Shown piece after piece: positions 37,922 through 46,696 of a DNA stretch of 64,000 nucleotides (within the stretch, counting starts at the first letter, position 1; every line of letters starts with the position of its first letter). The translations under genes and the position numbers were made by a program. Source of the DNA: Streptomyces sp. NBC_01669 (GTDB lineage: Bacteria > Actinomycetota > Actinomycetes > Streptomycetales > Streptomycetaceae); contig NZ_JAPEQG010000001.1 of NCBI RefSeq assembly GCF_026339735.1, positions 8,741,001 through 8,805,000 of the forward strand. The letters run 5' to 3'. The notes beneath the pieces are model-generated. The model did not search any database. It saw only the letters and a program-made list of their open reading frames with translations, and had not been told where the DNA came from.

Positions 37922-39397
37922 ATGACCTCATCCCTCTCTTCCCTCCGCCGCGCCCTGCGCACGGACTTCGCCTCCTCCCTGGTCGTCTTCCTCGTCGCCC
38001 TGCCGCTGTGCGTGGGCGTCGCCGTCGCCTCCGGTGTTCCCGCCGAGCTCGGCCTGATCACTGGCATCGTCGGCGGCCTGGTCACCGGCCTGCTGCCCGG
38101 CAGCAGCCTCCAGGTCAGCGGTCCGGCCGCGGGCCTGACCGTGCTGGTGCTCACCGCGGTGACCGAATACGGACTGCCCGCGCTCGGCATGATCGTGCTG
38201 GCCGCAGGACTGCTTCAACTCGCCCTCGGCGCACTGCGGTTGGGCCGTCTCTTCCGGGCCGTCTCCCTGTCGGTCGTGTACGGCATGCTCGCCGGCATCG
38301 GGCTCGTCCTGATCACCGGCCAGATGTACGCCCTCGGCGACCGCAGGGCCCCCGGCAGTGGCCTCTCCAATGTTGCCGGTCTGCCCGGCCTCCTGACCGA
38401 CGTCCTCGGATCGGGGCCGGCCCTGACCGCGATCGGTATCGGTGCCGGGACCGTCGTCGTCATGACGCTGTGGAAGAAAATGCCCGCCAAGGCACAGCTG
38501 CTGCCCGGGCCGCTTGTCGCGGTCGGTCTGGCGGTGCTGGCCACCGTCGCCTTCGACCTGCCCGTCGAGCGGGTCGAGGTCAAGGGGCTGACGGAGGCGA
38601 TCCAGCCGCCCGGCCTCGACGGCTTCTCTCGCCTGTCGGACGTCGGTCTGCTGACCACGATCGTCGCCTTCACGCTCATCGCGTCGGCCGAGTCGCTGTT
38701 CAGCGCGGCGGCAGTGGACCGGCTGCACGACGGGCCGAAGACCGCCTACGACAAGGAGCTGATGGCCCAGGGCGCGGGCAACACGGTGTGCGGGCTGCTC
38801 GGCGCGCTTCCGATGACCGCGGTGATCGTCCGTAGCGCGGCCAACGTCCAGGCCGGCGCCCGCACCAAGGTCTCCCGCGTCCTGCACGGCCTGTGGCTGC
38901 TGCTGTTCGCCGCCCTGCTGCCCGGCGCGCTGGGCATGATCCCGACCGCGGCACTCGCCGGGGTCCTCGTTCACGCGGGCTTCAAGCTGCTGCCCGTCGA
39001 GGAGTTGGGCCCTCTGTGGCGTGAACATCGAGGGGAAGCGGTGGTGTTGACGGTCACCGCCGGGGCGATCCTGGTCACCAACATGTTCGACGGCGTCCTG
39101 ATCGGGCTACTGCTCGCGGTGGTGAAGACAGCGTGGGAGACCTCACACGTCCACATCGAGGTCGACGACGCGGGCACCGGCCCGGTGACGGTGCGGATCG
39201 TCGGTCACGCCACCTTCCTGCGCCTCCCGCGTATCCTCGACGCCCTGGAACAGCTGCCCACCGACCGCCCCATCGAGCTCAACCTCGCCGGACTGCGGCA
39301 CCTCGACCACGCCTGCATGAGCGCCCTGCAGAGCTGGTCCGACCAGCACAACGCGCACACCGTCCAGCCCGAGCACACCACCTCCCGGACGGCGTGA
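37922..39397 (+). CDS. SulP-family anion transporter
   Basis: 491 residues from ATG 37922 (GAGAGA upstream). The start FASSLVVFLVALPLCVGVA is the SulP first membrane segment, followed by about a dozen hydrophobic helices and a C-terminal cytosolic STAS-like domain (from about 410: VRIVGHATFLRLPRILDALE, LNLAGLRHLDHACMSAL). SulP proteins move sulfate, bicarbonate or related anions with Na+ or H+. The carbonic anhydrase next door favours bicarbonate, but this is inference. Confidence 0.9.
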   Translation: MTSSLSSLRRALRTDFASSLVVFLVALPLCVGVAVASGVPAELGLITGIVGGLVTGLLPGSSLQVSGPAAGLTVLVLTAVTEYGLPALGMIVLAAGLLQLALGALRLGRLFRAVSLSVVYGMLAGIGLVLITGQMYALGDRRAPGSGLSNVAGLPGLLTDVLGSGPALTAIGIGAGTVVVMTLWKKMPAKAQLLPGPLVAVGLAVLATVAFDLPVERVEVKGLTEAIQPPGLDGFSRLSDVGLLTTIVAFTLIASAESLFSAAAVDRLHDGPKTAYDKELMAQGAGNTVCGLLGALPMTAVIVRSAANVQAGARTKVSRVLHGLWLLLFAALLPGALGMIPTAALAGVLVHAGFKLLPVEELGPLWREHRGEAVVLTVTAGAILVTNMFDGVLIGLLLAVVKTAWETSHVHIEVDDAGTGPVTVRIVGHATFLRLPRILDALEQLPTDRPIELNLAGLRHLDHACMSALQSWSDQHNAHTVQPEHTTSRTA

Positions 39398-39484
39398 GCG
39401 CGGGGCCGTGTGGCGGTGTCCGGCGACCCCACGGACTATGGGTGACACAGCTGGTGAACAGCGACCGGCGTTCACCCGTATCCC

Positions 39485-40939
39485 CTAAGCTTGATCTTTA
39501 AGGCTGCTGCTCGGCCCCGCCGCGTCTAGGCATATCCGTTTTGCGCTGTTTCTTGCCGACTGGGTGGCGGGGTGCGGGGGTGGAGGTGCGGCCCTTGGGG
39601 CGGCCTGGGCCGGGGTGGGAGGCTTTCGGCGCGCGGGCCGGGGTGCCCAGGATCCGCCGGATGCGGGGATAGCCGCGCCGGACCCGGCCGGGGTGAGCCG
39701 ATCCGGTGTCAGGGGCTTTTCCCAGGGGCGCCGGAGGTCCTCGGTCAGGGGGCGGGCGAGACGGAGTTGCGCGTAGGCGGCGAGGATCAGCCACACCCAC
39801 CGGTCGGCCTGTTCGGGGGTGCGCAGGCGGGGTCGGGTCAGGCCGAGGGTCTGCTTGAAGAAGCGGAAAGTGTGCTCGATATCGAACCGTCGAAGGAAGA
39901 TCCGCCAGAGGCGGTCGACGTCGTGCGCGGTGGCGTCGGGGTCGCTGTGCCACAGCCATAGCGGCTTGGGGGCGCGGTTGCCGGGCAGGTGCTCGACCGC
40001 CAGATGGACCAACGTTCCCTCGACGAGGGGGAGTTCGCCTTCGTGGTGGGCCCAGGAGCCGCGCCGGTCCAGCTTGGGGTGCAGGCGGCCCCAGCAGCGG
40101 GCGAGGACCTGGCCGAAGCGGTCGTGGACGCCGGCCGACTCCTGGACCGGGGCCGGGTGGGCGGCGGGGTCGGCGAGGCGGAACTCCGCTCCATGTCGGG
40201 GCGGGCGCCCGGGGTTCGTTCCGCGGCGCTTGCCGGCCGGGGCGCGCATCACCCGGTCGGCGCGGATGCGGCCCAGCAGCCGCACCGGCTCCTCGCGCAG
40301 CAGCCAGGTCAGGCGCACGAGGTCGTAGCCGGAGTCCAGGACGAACAGCACCGGCAAGTCGCCCGGTCGCCACTGCCCGGCCCGCTCCAGGCGGGCGACA
40401 AGGTCGCGGATCTGGGCGGCGGTGACCTCGGTGGGATCGTCCTCGGGCCCCAATCGCACCGCGTCCAGCGGCCCGGTCCACGAGGAGCGGCCGCCGCCGA
40501 GGGCCGCCGCGACCTGGTAGGGCCAGCCCGGGATGGTCTGACGCACCCCGTCGCACCGGCACGGACGGTGGCAGTGCAGCCGCTGGGGCGAACACTCGGC
40601 ATCCGGACGCGGCCACGGAGTGACGTCCAGCGCGATGGACAGCTGCCCGTCCGCCCCGCGCGGCAGTACGAGCCCCGCCAGGGCCATCCGAAGCCGGGAC
40701 ACGTTGATGTGCCCCTGGGCCAGCGCGTCGTACATCGCTCCGTGCCCGCGCCGATGCACCCCCGACAGCGAGAGTTCCGGCAGGGACGTCACCGGCCCGT
40801 CGGCGCACAGCACCGCGTCCATGAGCTCGAACAGAGCATCCGCCCGCAACGTCAGGCACTCGTACAGCTCACGGCGAAACCGGGACAACCCGGCCAGGGC
40901 CTCGACGCGCACGGCGCCGTCTTGCAGACTGTCCATCAC
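39485..40939 (-). CDS. DDE-type IS transposase (NF041680-like)
   Basis: 484 residues from GTG 40939 (ATG 40936 is the next codon). Catalytic acids are visible as Asp in IALDVTPWPRPD, Asp in LFVLDSGYDLV and Glu in FDIEHTFRFFKQTLGLTRP. It belongs to the streptomycete IS family whose transposases begin with a DGAVRVEALAGLSRFRREL-type segment. No frameshift or stop is seen, so it is probably functional. The Pro/Ala/Arg-rich C-terminus is unremarkable for the family. Confidence 0.85.
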   Translation of the reverse strand: MMDSLQDGAVRVEALAGLSRFRRELYECLTLRADALFELMDAVLCADGPVTSLPELSLSGVHRRGHGAMYDALAQGHINVSRLRMALAGLVLPRGADGQLSIALDVTPWPRPDAECSPQRLHCHRPCRCDGVRQTIPGWPYQVAAALGGGRSSWTGPLDAVRLGPEDDPTEVTAAQIRDLVARLERAGQWRPGDLPVLFVLDSGYDLVRLTWLLREEPVRLLGRIRADRVMRAPAGKRRGTNPGRPPRHGAEFRLADPAAHPAPVQESAGVHDRFGQVLARCWGRLHPKLDRRGSWAHHEGELPLVEGTLVHLAVEHLPGNRAPKPLWLWHSDPDATAHDVDRLWRIFLRRFDIEHTFRFFKQTLGLTRPRLRTPEQADRWVWLILAAYAQLRLARPLTEDLRRPWEKPLTPDRLTPAGSGAAIPASGGSWAPRPARRKPPTPAQAAPRAAPPPPHPATQSARNSAKRICLDAAGPSSSLKDQA

Positions 40940-40987
40940 GGCCTTTGGTTGATCAACGTGTCTCTTGGCGGAAACACATGATCAAGC
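39489..40987 (-). mobile_element. Insertion sequence carrying the DDE transposase
   Basis: GCTTGATC at 39489-39496 and its complement GATCAAGC at 40980-40987 bracket the transposase gene, giving an element of about 1.5 kb. Only 8 bp of terminal repeat is exact and no clear target duplication is visible, so the ends are tentative. Confidence 0.5.
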
Positions 40988-41016
40988 AGAGGCCGCCCAG
41001 CTGTCAGGCGAACGAC

Positions 41017-41049
41017 AAACCCCACCAAGAAATGATCTTGGTGGGGTTT
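41017..41049. terminator. Strong bidirectional hairpin beside the IS
   Basis: A perfect 14-bp stem (41017-41030 with 41036-41049), 5-nt loop, with an A/T run on each side. It would terminate transcription in both directions between the IS and the copper-gene remnants. Confidence 0.8.
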
Positions 41050-41125
41050 AAAGCCAAGCTAAGAGGAGCTCAGTACGCCCGCGCCGGCCCCGTCTGCGCA
41101 GGGCGGGCACAACCCCGATCTGGAG

Positions 41126-41250
41126 GGGCAAGGTGGCACACCAGCAACCGCGAGGACGCACCCGCCGCGTGGCGCGCGGCGGCGCCGTGGCCGTCGGCCC
41201 GGCGCTCCTTCCCCTGGCCAGTGCCTGCAGCGGCGGCGAGGACGATGCCA
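41126..41250 (+). pseudogene. Lipoprotein N-terminus remnant
   Basis: After a GGAGG site, GTG 41133 starts TRRVARGGAVAVGPALLPLA followed by SACSGGEDD. This is a lipoprotein signal with a Cys at the cleavage site. Within about 30 more codons the frame loses coding character and the CopD-like frame takes over. It could be the start of a copper chaperone (PCuAC or SCO-type), judged from context only. Confidence 0.5.
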
Positions 41251-41542
41251 GACAGTCGGCGCCGGCGCACCCTCGGGTGACGGCGACACGCAAGACTGCT
41301 GCGACGCCGAGCCGCCCGCCGCACCCGGCCCCGTATCAGGCCGCCCGGAACGGCCCGTCCCGCTGCCGGAGCAGTACCGGCGCGGCCTGCGCCGAACAGT
41401 CGCAGCCGAAGCCGTCCTCGGCGTCATCGTGCTGGCGATCACCACCGTGCTGACCGGAACCCAGCCCAGCCGAGCCGCCGCGCAGAACGTCACCGCCCAG
41501 GCGGTCGCCCAGCTACCGTTCCTAACCAGTACGCAACAGTGA
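41250..41542 (+). pseudogene. CopC/CopD copper-resistance protein remnant
   Basis: The frame that ends at TGA 41540-41542 includes PLPEQYRRGLRRTVAAEA and VLGVIVLAITTVLTGTQPSR, the last membrane helix of CopD-domain proteins. The protein then runs into the transposon end (LTSTQQ stop) rather than its normal C-terminal domain. The N-terminal part is missing, so this is a central piece only. Confidence 0.65.
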
Positions 41543-41568
41543 GTCCTGGACCCACTGTTGCGTACTGG
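41515..41568 (-). mobile_element. Solo right end of an IS605-type element
   Basis: Read on the minus strand this block matches 15963-16015, including codons for TQQWVQDSLLRTG and a stop, then GGTTAGGAACGGT. Its core is a perfect 16-bp inverted repeat (41526-41541 with 41553-41568, 11-nt loop). There is no tnpB or tnpA next to it. It truncates the CopD remnant. Confidence 0.7.
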
Positions 41569-41662
41569 GCGCAGGGGCCGATCCGCCGCAGAACCAGCCC
41601 CGACAGGTGCTCCCGCGGGGCAGCGGTGGTTCCGCCCCGCGGGTTCACCCGGACTCCTCCGG

Positions 41663-42409
41663 TCAGCTGTCGGACGCTGCGGCGCGGCGCTTGACCAGCC
41701 ACCAGGCGCCTCCGCCCAGGACTGCCAGCGCCACGACCACCCCGCCGATGATCAGGCCGGTCGGGCTGCCCCCGTCCTCGTCCTCCTTCTCGGCGGGCGT
41801 TGCGCCTGCGTCCGAGTTGTCGGCGGCAGGCGTGGACTTGGCGGCCGACGGCGTGGGAGTGGCCGTTTCGCTCGCCGTGGGGCTGGGGCTGGGGCTGATC
41901 GGCGTGGCGCCCGGGGCGGCGGCCTTGAGCTTCAGGACGGGCGCGGGCTGTTCGGGTTCCGCGCCGCCGCTGGGCAGTTCGATCCAGCGGGAGACCTCGC
42001 CGTCGCTGTAGGTCTCGACCGTCTTGAACGCGAGCTCCTTGGCGTCCGGCAGCTGCCGGACCTTGACCTTGTACTCGGCGTCCGTCCCGACGGCGAGCTT
42101 CGGACCGCCCAGTGTGTAGCCGTCGTTCGTGGCCTTGAAATTCCAGCCCTTGGGCGCTTCCACGAGCGTGACGTCACCCGGCGCGATGCCTTCGGGAAGG
42201 ACGACGCGCATCTCGGTGAAGCCCGCGCTGCCGGACTCGGCCTCGGAGACGAAGCTGAGCGTAACGTTCTCGGCCAGGGCCTGAGCGGTGTCGGCCTCGA
42301 CCTCCGCGTGGGCGGAAGCCGGGCCGGCCAGGGCCAGGGTCGCCGTCAATGCGAGGGCGCCGACGACGCCGATCCGTCGCGTGGTCCGGCCGAGAACGTG
42401 CGTGGACAT
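41663..42409 (-). CDS. YcnI-family copper-binding membrane-anchored protein
   Basis: 248 residues from ATG 42409. The signal peptide (RIGVVGALALTATLALAGPASA) leaves a mature N-terminal His in AHAEVEAD, the copper-binding residue of YcnI/DUF1775 proteins. The domain continues with VVLPEGIAPGDVTLVEAPKGWNF. A Ser/Thr/Pro-rich linker (about 150-210) leads to a single membrane helix (LIIGGVVVALAVLGGGAWW) and a basic tail. It probably handles Cu(II) outside the membrane. The frame is open to 42739, but only this start gives a signal peptide. Confidence 0.88.
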   Translation of the reverse strand: MSTHVLGRTTRRIGVVGALALTATLALAGPASAHAEVEADTAQALAENVTLSFVSEAESGSAGFTEMRVVLPEGIAPGDVTLVEAPKGWNFKATNDGYTLGGPKLAVGTDAEYKVKVRQLPDAKELAFKTVETYSDGEVSRWIELPSGGAEPEQPAPVLKLKAAAPGATPISPSPSPTASETATPTPSAAKSTPAADNSDAGATPAEKEDEDGGSPTGLIIGGVVVALAVLGGGAWWLVKRRAAASDS

Positions 42410-43133
42410 GGACACAGGAGAACTCCTTGCTGGTGCTGAAGCCGGGCCGGCCGAAGCCGAAGGGCCCGGGTGAGGGAAGGACCGGGACGCGCTCGCGTCC
42501 CGGAGGTCCCCTGCGCACCAGCGCATGTTCCAGAGTGTGTGTCCGCGGTGGGGCCGGATCGGTGAAGCGGCCGGCGAGCCGAGCGCACGGCGGCTTGCGG
42601 ACATCACCGAGGGCGAGGCGTGGCAGCACCCGCAACAGGACCGCGGCTGCGACCGCGCGGGCGGCGCGGGCGGCGGCCAGGGCCACGGTGACGGCAGTGT
42701 CGGCGCGGTGCAGCAGCCAGGCCGCTGCAAGAGCGGCAAGGACGTGGGCGGTGGTCATGGCCGTCCCGGCGTCGTGCCAGGCATGCCCGCTTCCCATCTC
42801 CATCGCGGCATGACCGGCGTGGCCCCCTTGGCCGGGTTTCGCCTCGTGCTCGCCGCCCTCCCAGGTCAGGGCCAGGTGTATTCCGCCCTGGGCCACCAGA
42901 GTGCAACCGATGATCACCGCCAGGGAAGAGCGACGGCGGGCGAACGGCCAGGCCACCACGAACTGGACCGCGGCGAAGGCGGTCACCAGCCGCCACGGCA
43001 CCGCGCCTTCGGCGACCGCGTGGTGGCCGAGGGCCGCCAGCACGCTGCCGACGAGCGCGAACAGCCCGGCCCGCACGCACGCCACGGCACGATCCGGCCC
43101 CGGGCGGCCGCCCAGGCCGTCGTACGCCGTCAC
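42174..43133 (-). CDS. His-rich polytopic membrane protein, probably copper-related; C-terminus uncertain
   Basis: Start GTG 43133 (AGGTG just upstream) or GTG 43148. About five hydrophobic segments (FALVGSVLAALGHHAVAEG, AVIIGCTLVAQGGIHLALTW, MTTAHVLAALAAAWLLH) surround a His/Met-rich loop HAGHAAMEMGSGHAWH, a plausible copper ligand set. The native end should be near residue 215 (about 42480). The frame instead stays open to 42174, overlapping ycnI in another frame, so a lost stop or frameshift is likely. It is the usual upstream neighbour of ycnI in streptomycetes. Confidence 0.6.
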   Translation of the reverse strand: MTAYDGLGGRPGPDRAVACVRAGLFALVGSVLAALGHHAVAEGAVPWRLVTAFAAVQFVVAWPFARRRSSLAVIIGCTLVAQGGIHLALTWEGGEHEAKPGQGGHAGHAAMEMGSGHAWHDAGTAMTTAHVLAALAAAWLLHRADTAVTVALAAARAARAVAAAVLLRVLPRLALGDVRKPPCARLAGRFTDPAPPRTHTLEHALVRRGPPGRERVPVLPSPGPFGFGRPGFSTSKEFSCVHVHARSRPDHATDRRRRRPRIDGDPGPGRPGFRPRGGRGRHRSGPGRERYAQLRLRGRVRQRGLHRDARRPSRRHRAG

Positions 43134-43181
43134 TTGATCACCTGGCACGGTCGCCCATCATCCTCTCTCGTTCGTCCTGCG

Positions 43182-43295
43182 TCAGGCGGACCCGCGGATC
43201 GCCTCGGCGAGCAGTTGGGGCGTGCGGGTGGAGACGTAGACATACGGGGTGGGGTCATCGGGGTCGACGACCTCGACGCGGACCGCTGTGGGGGT
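43182..43295 (-). pseudogene. DUF3093-like C-terminal fragment
   Basis: The minus-strand frame reads VRVEVVDPDDPTPYVYVS then TRTPQLLAEAIRGSA and a stop at 43182-43184, resembling the end of actinobacterial DUF3093 proteins. It is joined to an unrelated hydrolase fragment near 43300. Confidence 0.45.
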
Positions 43296-43299
43296 GCAG

Positions 43300-43672
43300 C
43301 TGCAGCGAGGGGGCCGCGGGTGTCCTCCTGGACCGGGCACAGGGTGGGGGCCACGACCAGCAGCGGCGTGGTCGGATGCCCCTCGCGGATGGTGTCGAGG
43401 AAGCCATGCACCGCAGGGGTGAAGGCGCGCAGGCGCATCACGTCGGAGTTGACGACATTGATGCCGACCTTGACGCTGATCAGGTCCGCGGGGGTGTCCC
43501 GCATCGCGCGGGCGGTGAACGGGTCCAGCAGGGCGCTGCCGCCGAACCCCAGGTTGACCAGCTCCACTCCGCCCTGGGCGGCTGCCAGCGCCGGCCGGAT
43601 GGCACCCGGGCCGGCAGTGTTAGCGAGATGCCGGGCGGCCACGGCTTCCTGCTCGAGCAGACGCTTGCACAC
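43300..43672 (-). pseudogene. SGNH/GDSL hydrolase fragment
   Basis: An internal part with VELVNLGFGGSALLDP and the block III-like segment ISVKVGINVVNSD, then TTPLLVVAPTLCPVQED. The N-terminal GDS block and the C-terminal DxxH block are both missing. It is fused at its 3' side to the DUF3093-like fragment. Confidence 0.6.
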
Positions 43673-43690
43673 GTCGGCCTTGCGTTGTGA

Positions 43691-44085
43691 ACGGCTCTGT
43701 CATTGCGGTGCCCGCAGAAGTCCGCAGAGCGCACCGATATTACGCGGTGTCATATTCGCCATGGTTGATCAGGTTTGTGCTCAGATCCGTGCGCCAAGCC
43801 GAGGCCAGAGCAGTCTTGAGATTCGTTTCATCACCGGACTGAAGCCCCGCGCACGGCCAATGACCCCGGTAGCGCTGCAACGCGCCGGAGCGGGAGTGTG
43901 TGCAGGTCCGCGGGCAAAGTGTGGCTGCGGCGATCAGCGGTACACGCCCGCGGCCGCCCCCGATCGAGGGCGGCCGCCACAGGCTCTGTCGGAGCGATGG
44001 CCGACAGGTCAGGAAACTGGATGCGCGGCCGTGTCCTGGCCGGCGCGCGGCCCGTGAGCCGTGGTCCGCCGGCCGGTCCGCGCGC
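43691..44085. other. Gene-free stretch
   Basis: About 395 bp without a credible frame on either strand. It contains a GGCTCTGTCATTGCGG block at about 43691-43706 that looks like an IS terminus, but no partner end was found. Confidence 0.35.
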
Positions 44086-45312
44086 TCACTTCGTCGCGTC
44101 CGGCTTCACGATGTCGGGGAGCTTCGCCTCGAACATCTCGTCGAGCTTCATCGAGGGCAGGATGTGGCCCTGGTTGGGGGCCTCGTTGGCGATGCTCGCG
44201 CCCCATGTGGACGCCGCGATACGCTGGTTGGGCGTGCCGTGGTGCCCGTTGCTGCTGAAGCTGCAGTCGCCTACCTGATAGAAGGACTTGGCGGAGTCGA
44301 GCACCCGCTTGGTGTTGAGGGCCTCGCCGCGCGAGTGCGTGAGGAAGTACGTGCCGAACGCGTCCGCCATCAGCTCGGTGCGACGGGTGGCCTCCGGCCC
44401 GGTCAGTGCGGTGTTGTCGAACAGGTTGTTCTCGTACTGCACGTGGTGGCCGAACTCGTGGCCGAGGATGGCGCGCGGAGCGGTGTTGCCCAGGCCGATG
44501 GCCTGCATGGCCTCCAGGATGCCGTCACCCATGATGATGCGGTCGGAGATGCCCAGCGGCTGCGGGTCGCCCTTCTCTGAGTAGGCGAACGCGTTGAACG
44601 TGAAGATCGGGTTGGCGCCGCCCTTCAGTACGGGCTCGGAGTCGACCAGCGAGATGAACAGCTCGGCCAGGTCGAGGTTGCTCTCGGGCGTGCCGCCGTA
44701 CAGCACGGACAGGGTGCGGGCGAGCCGTTCCGGGGAGGAGTAGACGTCGGCGCCGTGCATCGGCATGAGCTGGATGTCGTCGGAGTAGATGTCCCAGAAT
44801 CTCTTGAGATTCTTGGCCTCGGACGTCAGCTGGTTGGTGTATTCGCCGTTGACACCGTAAGTGTTGGAACTGGACTCGCTGCCGAACAACAGCGCATCGT
44901 ACGTGGGGAAGTCGAACCCGCCGAACAGAGAGAGGATGAAGATCGCGAAGGGGTCCTTGGCGCCGTCGAGCAGAGTGTTCGCATAGGCCGTCAGATCCGT
45001 GCTCTGGCACTGGTAGTCGCCCGGGTTGATGACGCTGTTGAGGATGTCAGCCCACTGGGTGTCGCCCATGCCGTACGTGGTGTTGGCGGCCTGGCGGCGC
45101 GCCTGCCAGTCGGCCGGCAGTTTGGCCAGGATCTCGTCGACGAGGGCCTTCGTCTTCGGGTCGAGCGAGGATGTGTCGATCGCGGAGCCGTAGGACGCGG
45201 CGGTGACGGCGGTGGCCGTCGTGCCGTCCGCGGCCGCTGCCGGCAGGGCGGCCCCCAACGTGCAGGTGGCCGCGGTCACGAGGGCAACGGCCCAGGCGGA
45301 GGTCTTCTTCAC
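44086..45312 (-). CDS. Secreted zinc metallopeptidase (HExxH)
   Basis: 408 residues from GTG 45312 (AAGGAG 6 bp upstream). The Sec signal KKTSAWAVALVTAATCTLGA is cleaved near PAAAADG. The zinc site HEFGH is at 285-289, in AILGHEFGHHVQYENN, and a probable third ligand Glu313 lies in RRTELMADAFGTYF, a gluzincin-like spacing. The call rests on this motif; the physiological substrate is unknown. It is divergent from the HTH regulator at 45619, which may control it. Confidence 0.85.
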   Translation of the reverse strand: MKKTSAWAVALVTAATCTLGAALPAAAADGTTATAVTAASYGSAIDTSSLDPKTKALVDEILAKLPADWQARRQAANTTYGMGDTQWADILNSVINPGDYQCQSTDLTAYANTLLDGAKDPFAIFILSLFGGFDFPTYDALLFGSESSSNTYGVNGEYTNQLTSEAKNLKRFWDIYSDDIQLMPMHGADVYSSPERLARTLSVLYGGTPESNLDLAELFISLVDSEPVLKGGANPIFTFNAFAYSEKGDPQPLGISDRIIMGDGILEAMQAIGLGNTAPRAILGHEFGHHVQYENNLFDNTALTGPEATRRTELMADAFGTYFLTHSRGEALNTKRVLDSAKSFYQVGDCSFSSNGHHGTPNQRIAASTWGASIANEAPNQGHILPSMKLDEMFEAKLPDIVKPDATK

Positions 45313-45618
45313 GGTCAACTCCTTGGTGTGTTGAAGCCGACACGCCGGTCGTCCTTGTGGGACGGGAGAGGCGGTCGGAGTGCCATGAGCCAAGAGTCTG
45401 CAAGGAACGCGCTTTCTGGAGAAGCCGTCTGTGCTGTCGGAATCCGGCATGGCAGGAAAGTGACAGATGCGATGCCATACATCCCCGTGCACGCTCGACG
45501 TGACGATCCCTGACCTGACGAAACGTCACTCCGTATAACACCCCTACCGGATGGGTAGTCGCTATGTGCACACGACCTTGACATGGAGTAAATCGCATAT
45601 GCGTGCAATGATTCGAAT
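45313..45618. promoter_or_regulatory. Divergent promoter region of metallopeptidase and regulator
   Basis: 306 bp, locally AT-richer than its surroundings. A TTGACA hexamer lies at 45578-45583 and a GCATATGC palindrome at 45595-45602, shortly before the regulator start. The regulator has no visible ribosome site, so its mRNA may be leaderless or nearly so. Confidence 0.5.
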
Positions 45619-46587
45619 ATGCATCCACTTCGGGTCATAGGTCTCACCGCGACCGCCGAGGACATCTACCTCGCGCTCGTCCAGCGCGGCCCGGCGCCTC
45701 CGGCCGGGCTGGCAAGCACCCTGCGCGTGACCCCGGACGCCGTCCGCGCGGCGGCCGACGAACTCACCGGACTGGGCCTATTGGAACCGGACGGGGAACG
45801 GCTCGTCGCCCGCCCCCCGCGCGCAGCGCTCGATGCCCTCGCGGAGATCCGCGCGAAGGAACTCGGCACCCTGCGCGACAGCGCCGACGAACTCGCCCGG
45901 TTCTGGCGCGACCACCACGCCGAAGGACCGGGATACATCGAGATAGTCCGGACGGAGGCAGCCCGTGAAGCGCTCGCCCGGCGCGTGCAGGACGAGGCGA
46001 TGTACCAGGTCCGTGCTCTCTCGATCGGCCCCACCGGCCGTCTCGCCGCACCCGCGCAGGTGGCGCCCGGCTGTCTGGAGGCACTCGCGCGTGGTGTCGC
46101 GTACTCAGTGGTCTACGGCGCCCAGATGCTGCGTGACCCGCTGGCCCGGGAGGCCATCCAGACCTGCGTCAACCTCGGTGAACGCGCCCGCGTCTTCCCC
46201 AATGTCGCGTTAAACCTGATGATCTGTGACGACCGCTTCGCCGTCGTCACCGCACCCGCGCGCGACCACCAGCGACGCCACCACATCGCCGTGCAGCGGT
46301 CGGCCCTGCTCGACGGCCTCGTCGGCGTGTTCGAGTCGTACTGGCAGATGGCCGTTCCGCTCCCCACCAGCGACGAGTCCATGGACGACGCCGGTACTTC
46401 CCCCACCGACGACGCCCGGCAGCTTCTCACCTACCTCAGCGGCGGACTCACCGACGAGTCCATCGCCCGTGAACTCGGCGTCAGCGAACGGACAGTGGCA
46501 CGCCGCATCGCCCGCCTCCAGGAAGTCCTGGGCGCACAGACCCGCTTCCAACTCGGTGTCCAGGCCAGCCGCCGCGGCTGGCTCTGA
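45619..46587 (+). CDS. TrmB-like / LuxR-type HTH transcriptional regulator
   Basis: 322 residues. The N-terminal winged helix resembles TrmB (DIYLALVQRGPAPPAGLAST, VRAAADELTGLGLLE); a central domain of unknown ligand follows. A C-terminal LuxR/GerE-like HTH ends the protein (YLSGGLTDESIARELGVSER, TVARRIARLQEVLGAQTR). This two-HTH layout is common in streptomycetes, where it often regulates neighbouring secreted proteases. Here the divergent gene is a secreted metallopeptidase. Confidence 0.85.
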   Translation: MHPLRVIGLTATAEDIYLALVQRGPAPPAGLASTLRVTPDAVRAAADELTGLGLLEPDGERLVARPPRAALDALAEIRAKELGTLRDSADELARFWRDHHAEGPGYIEIVRTEAAREALARRVQDEAMYQVRALSIGPTGRLAAPAQVAPGCLEALARGVAYSVVYGAQMLRDPLAREAIQTCVNLGERARVFPNVALNLMICDDRFAVVTAPARDHQRRHHIAVQRSALLDGLVGVFESYWQMAVPLPTSDESMDDAGTSPTDDARQLLTYLSGGLTDESIARELGVSERTVARRIARLQEVLGAQTRFQLGVQASRRGWL

Positions 46588-46696
46588 GCGCGGAGCCCCA
46601 TAGTCAACGGGGAAGTGCCGGCTCGTCGGGCCGCACCTCCCCGCTTCCCGCCCGGACGGCGACCCCTGGTCGGGCTGCGCGACAAGGCACTGGTCC

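Noticed and set aside
38971-39475. Minus-strand small frames over the STAS domain of SulP
   Set aside because: Shadow frames of the SulP gene with no independent support.
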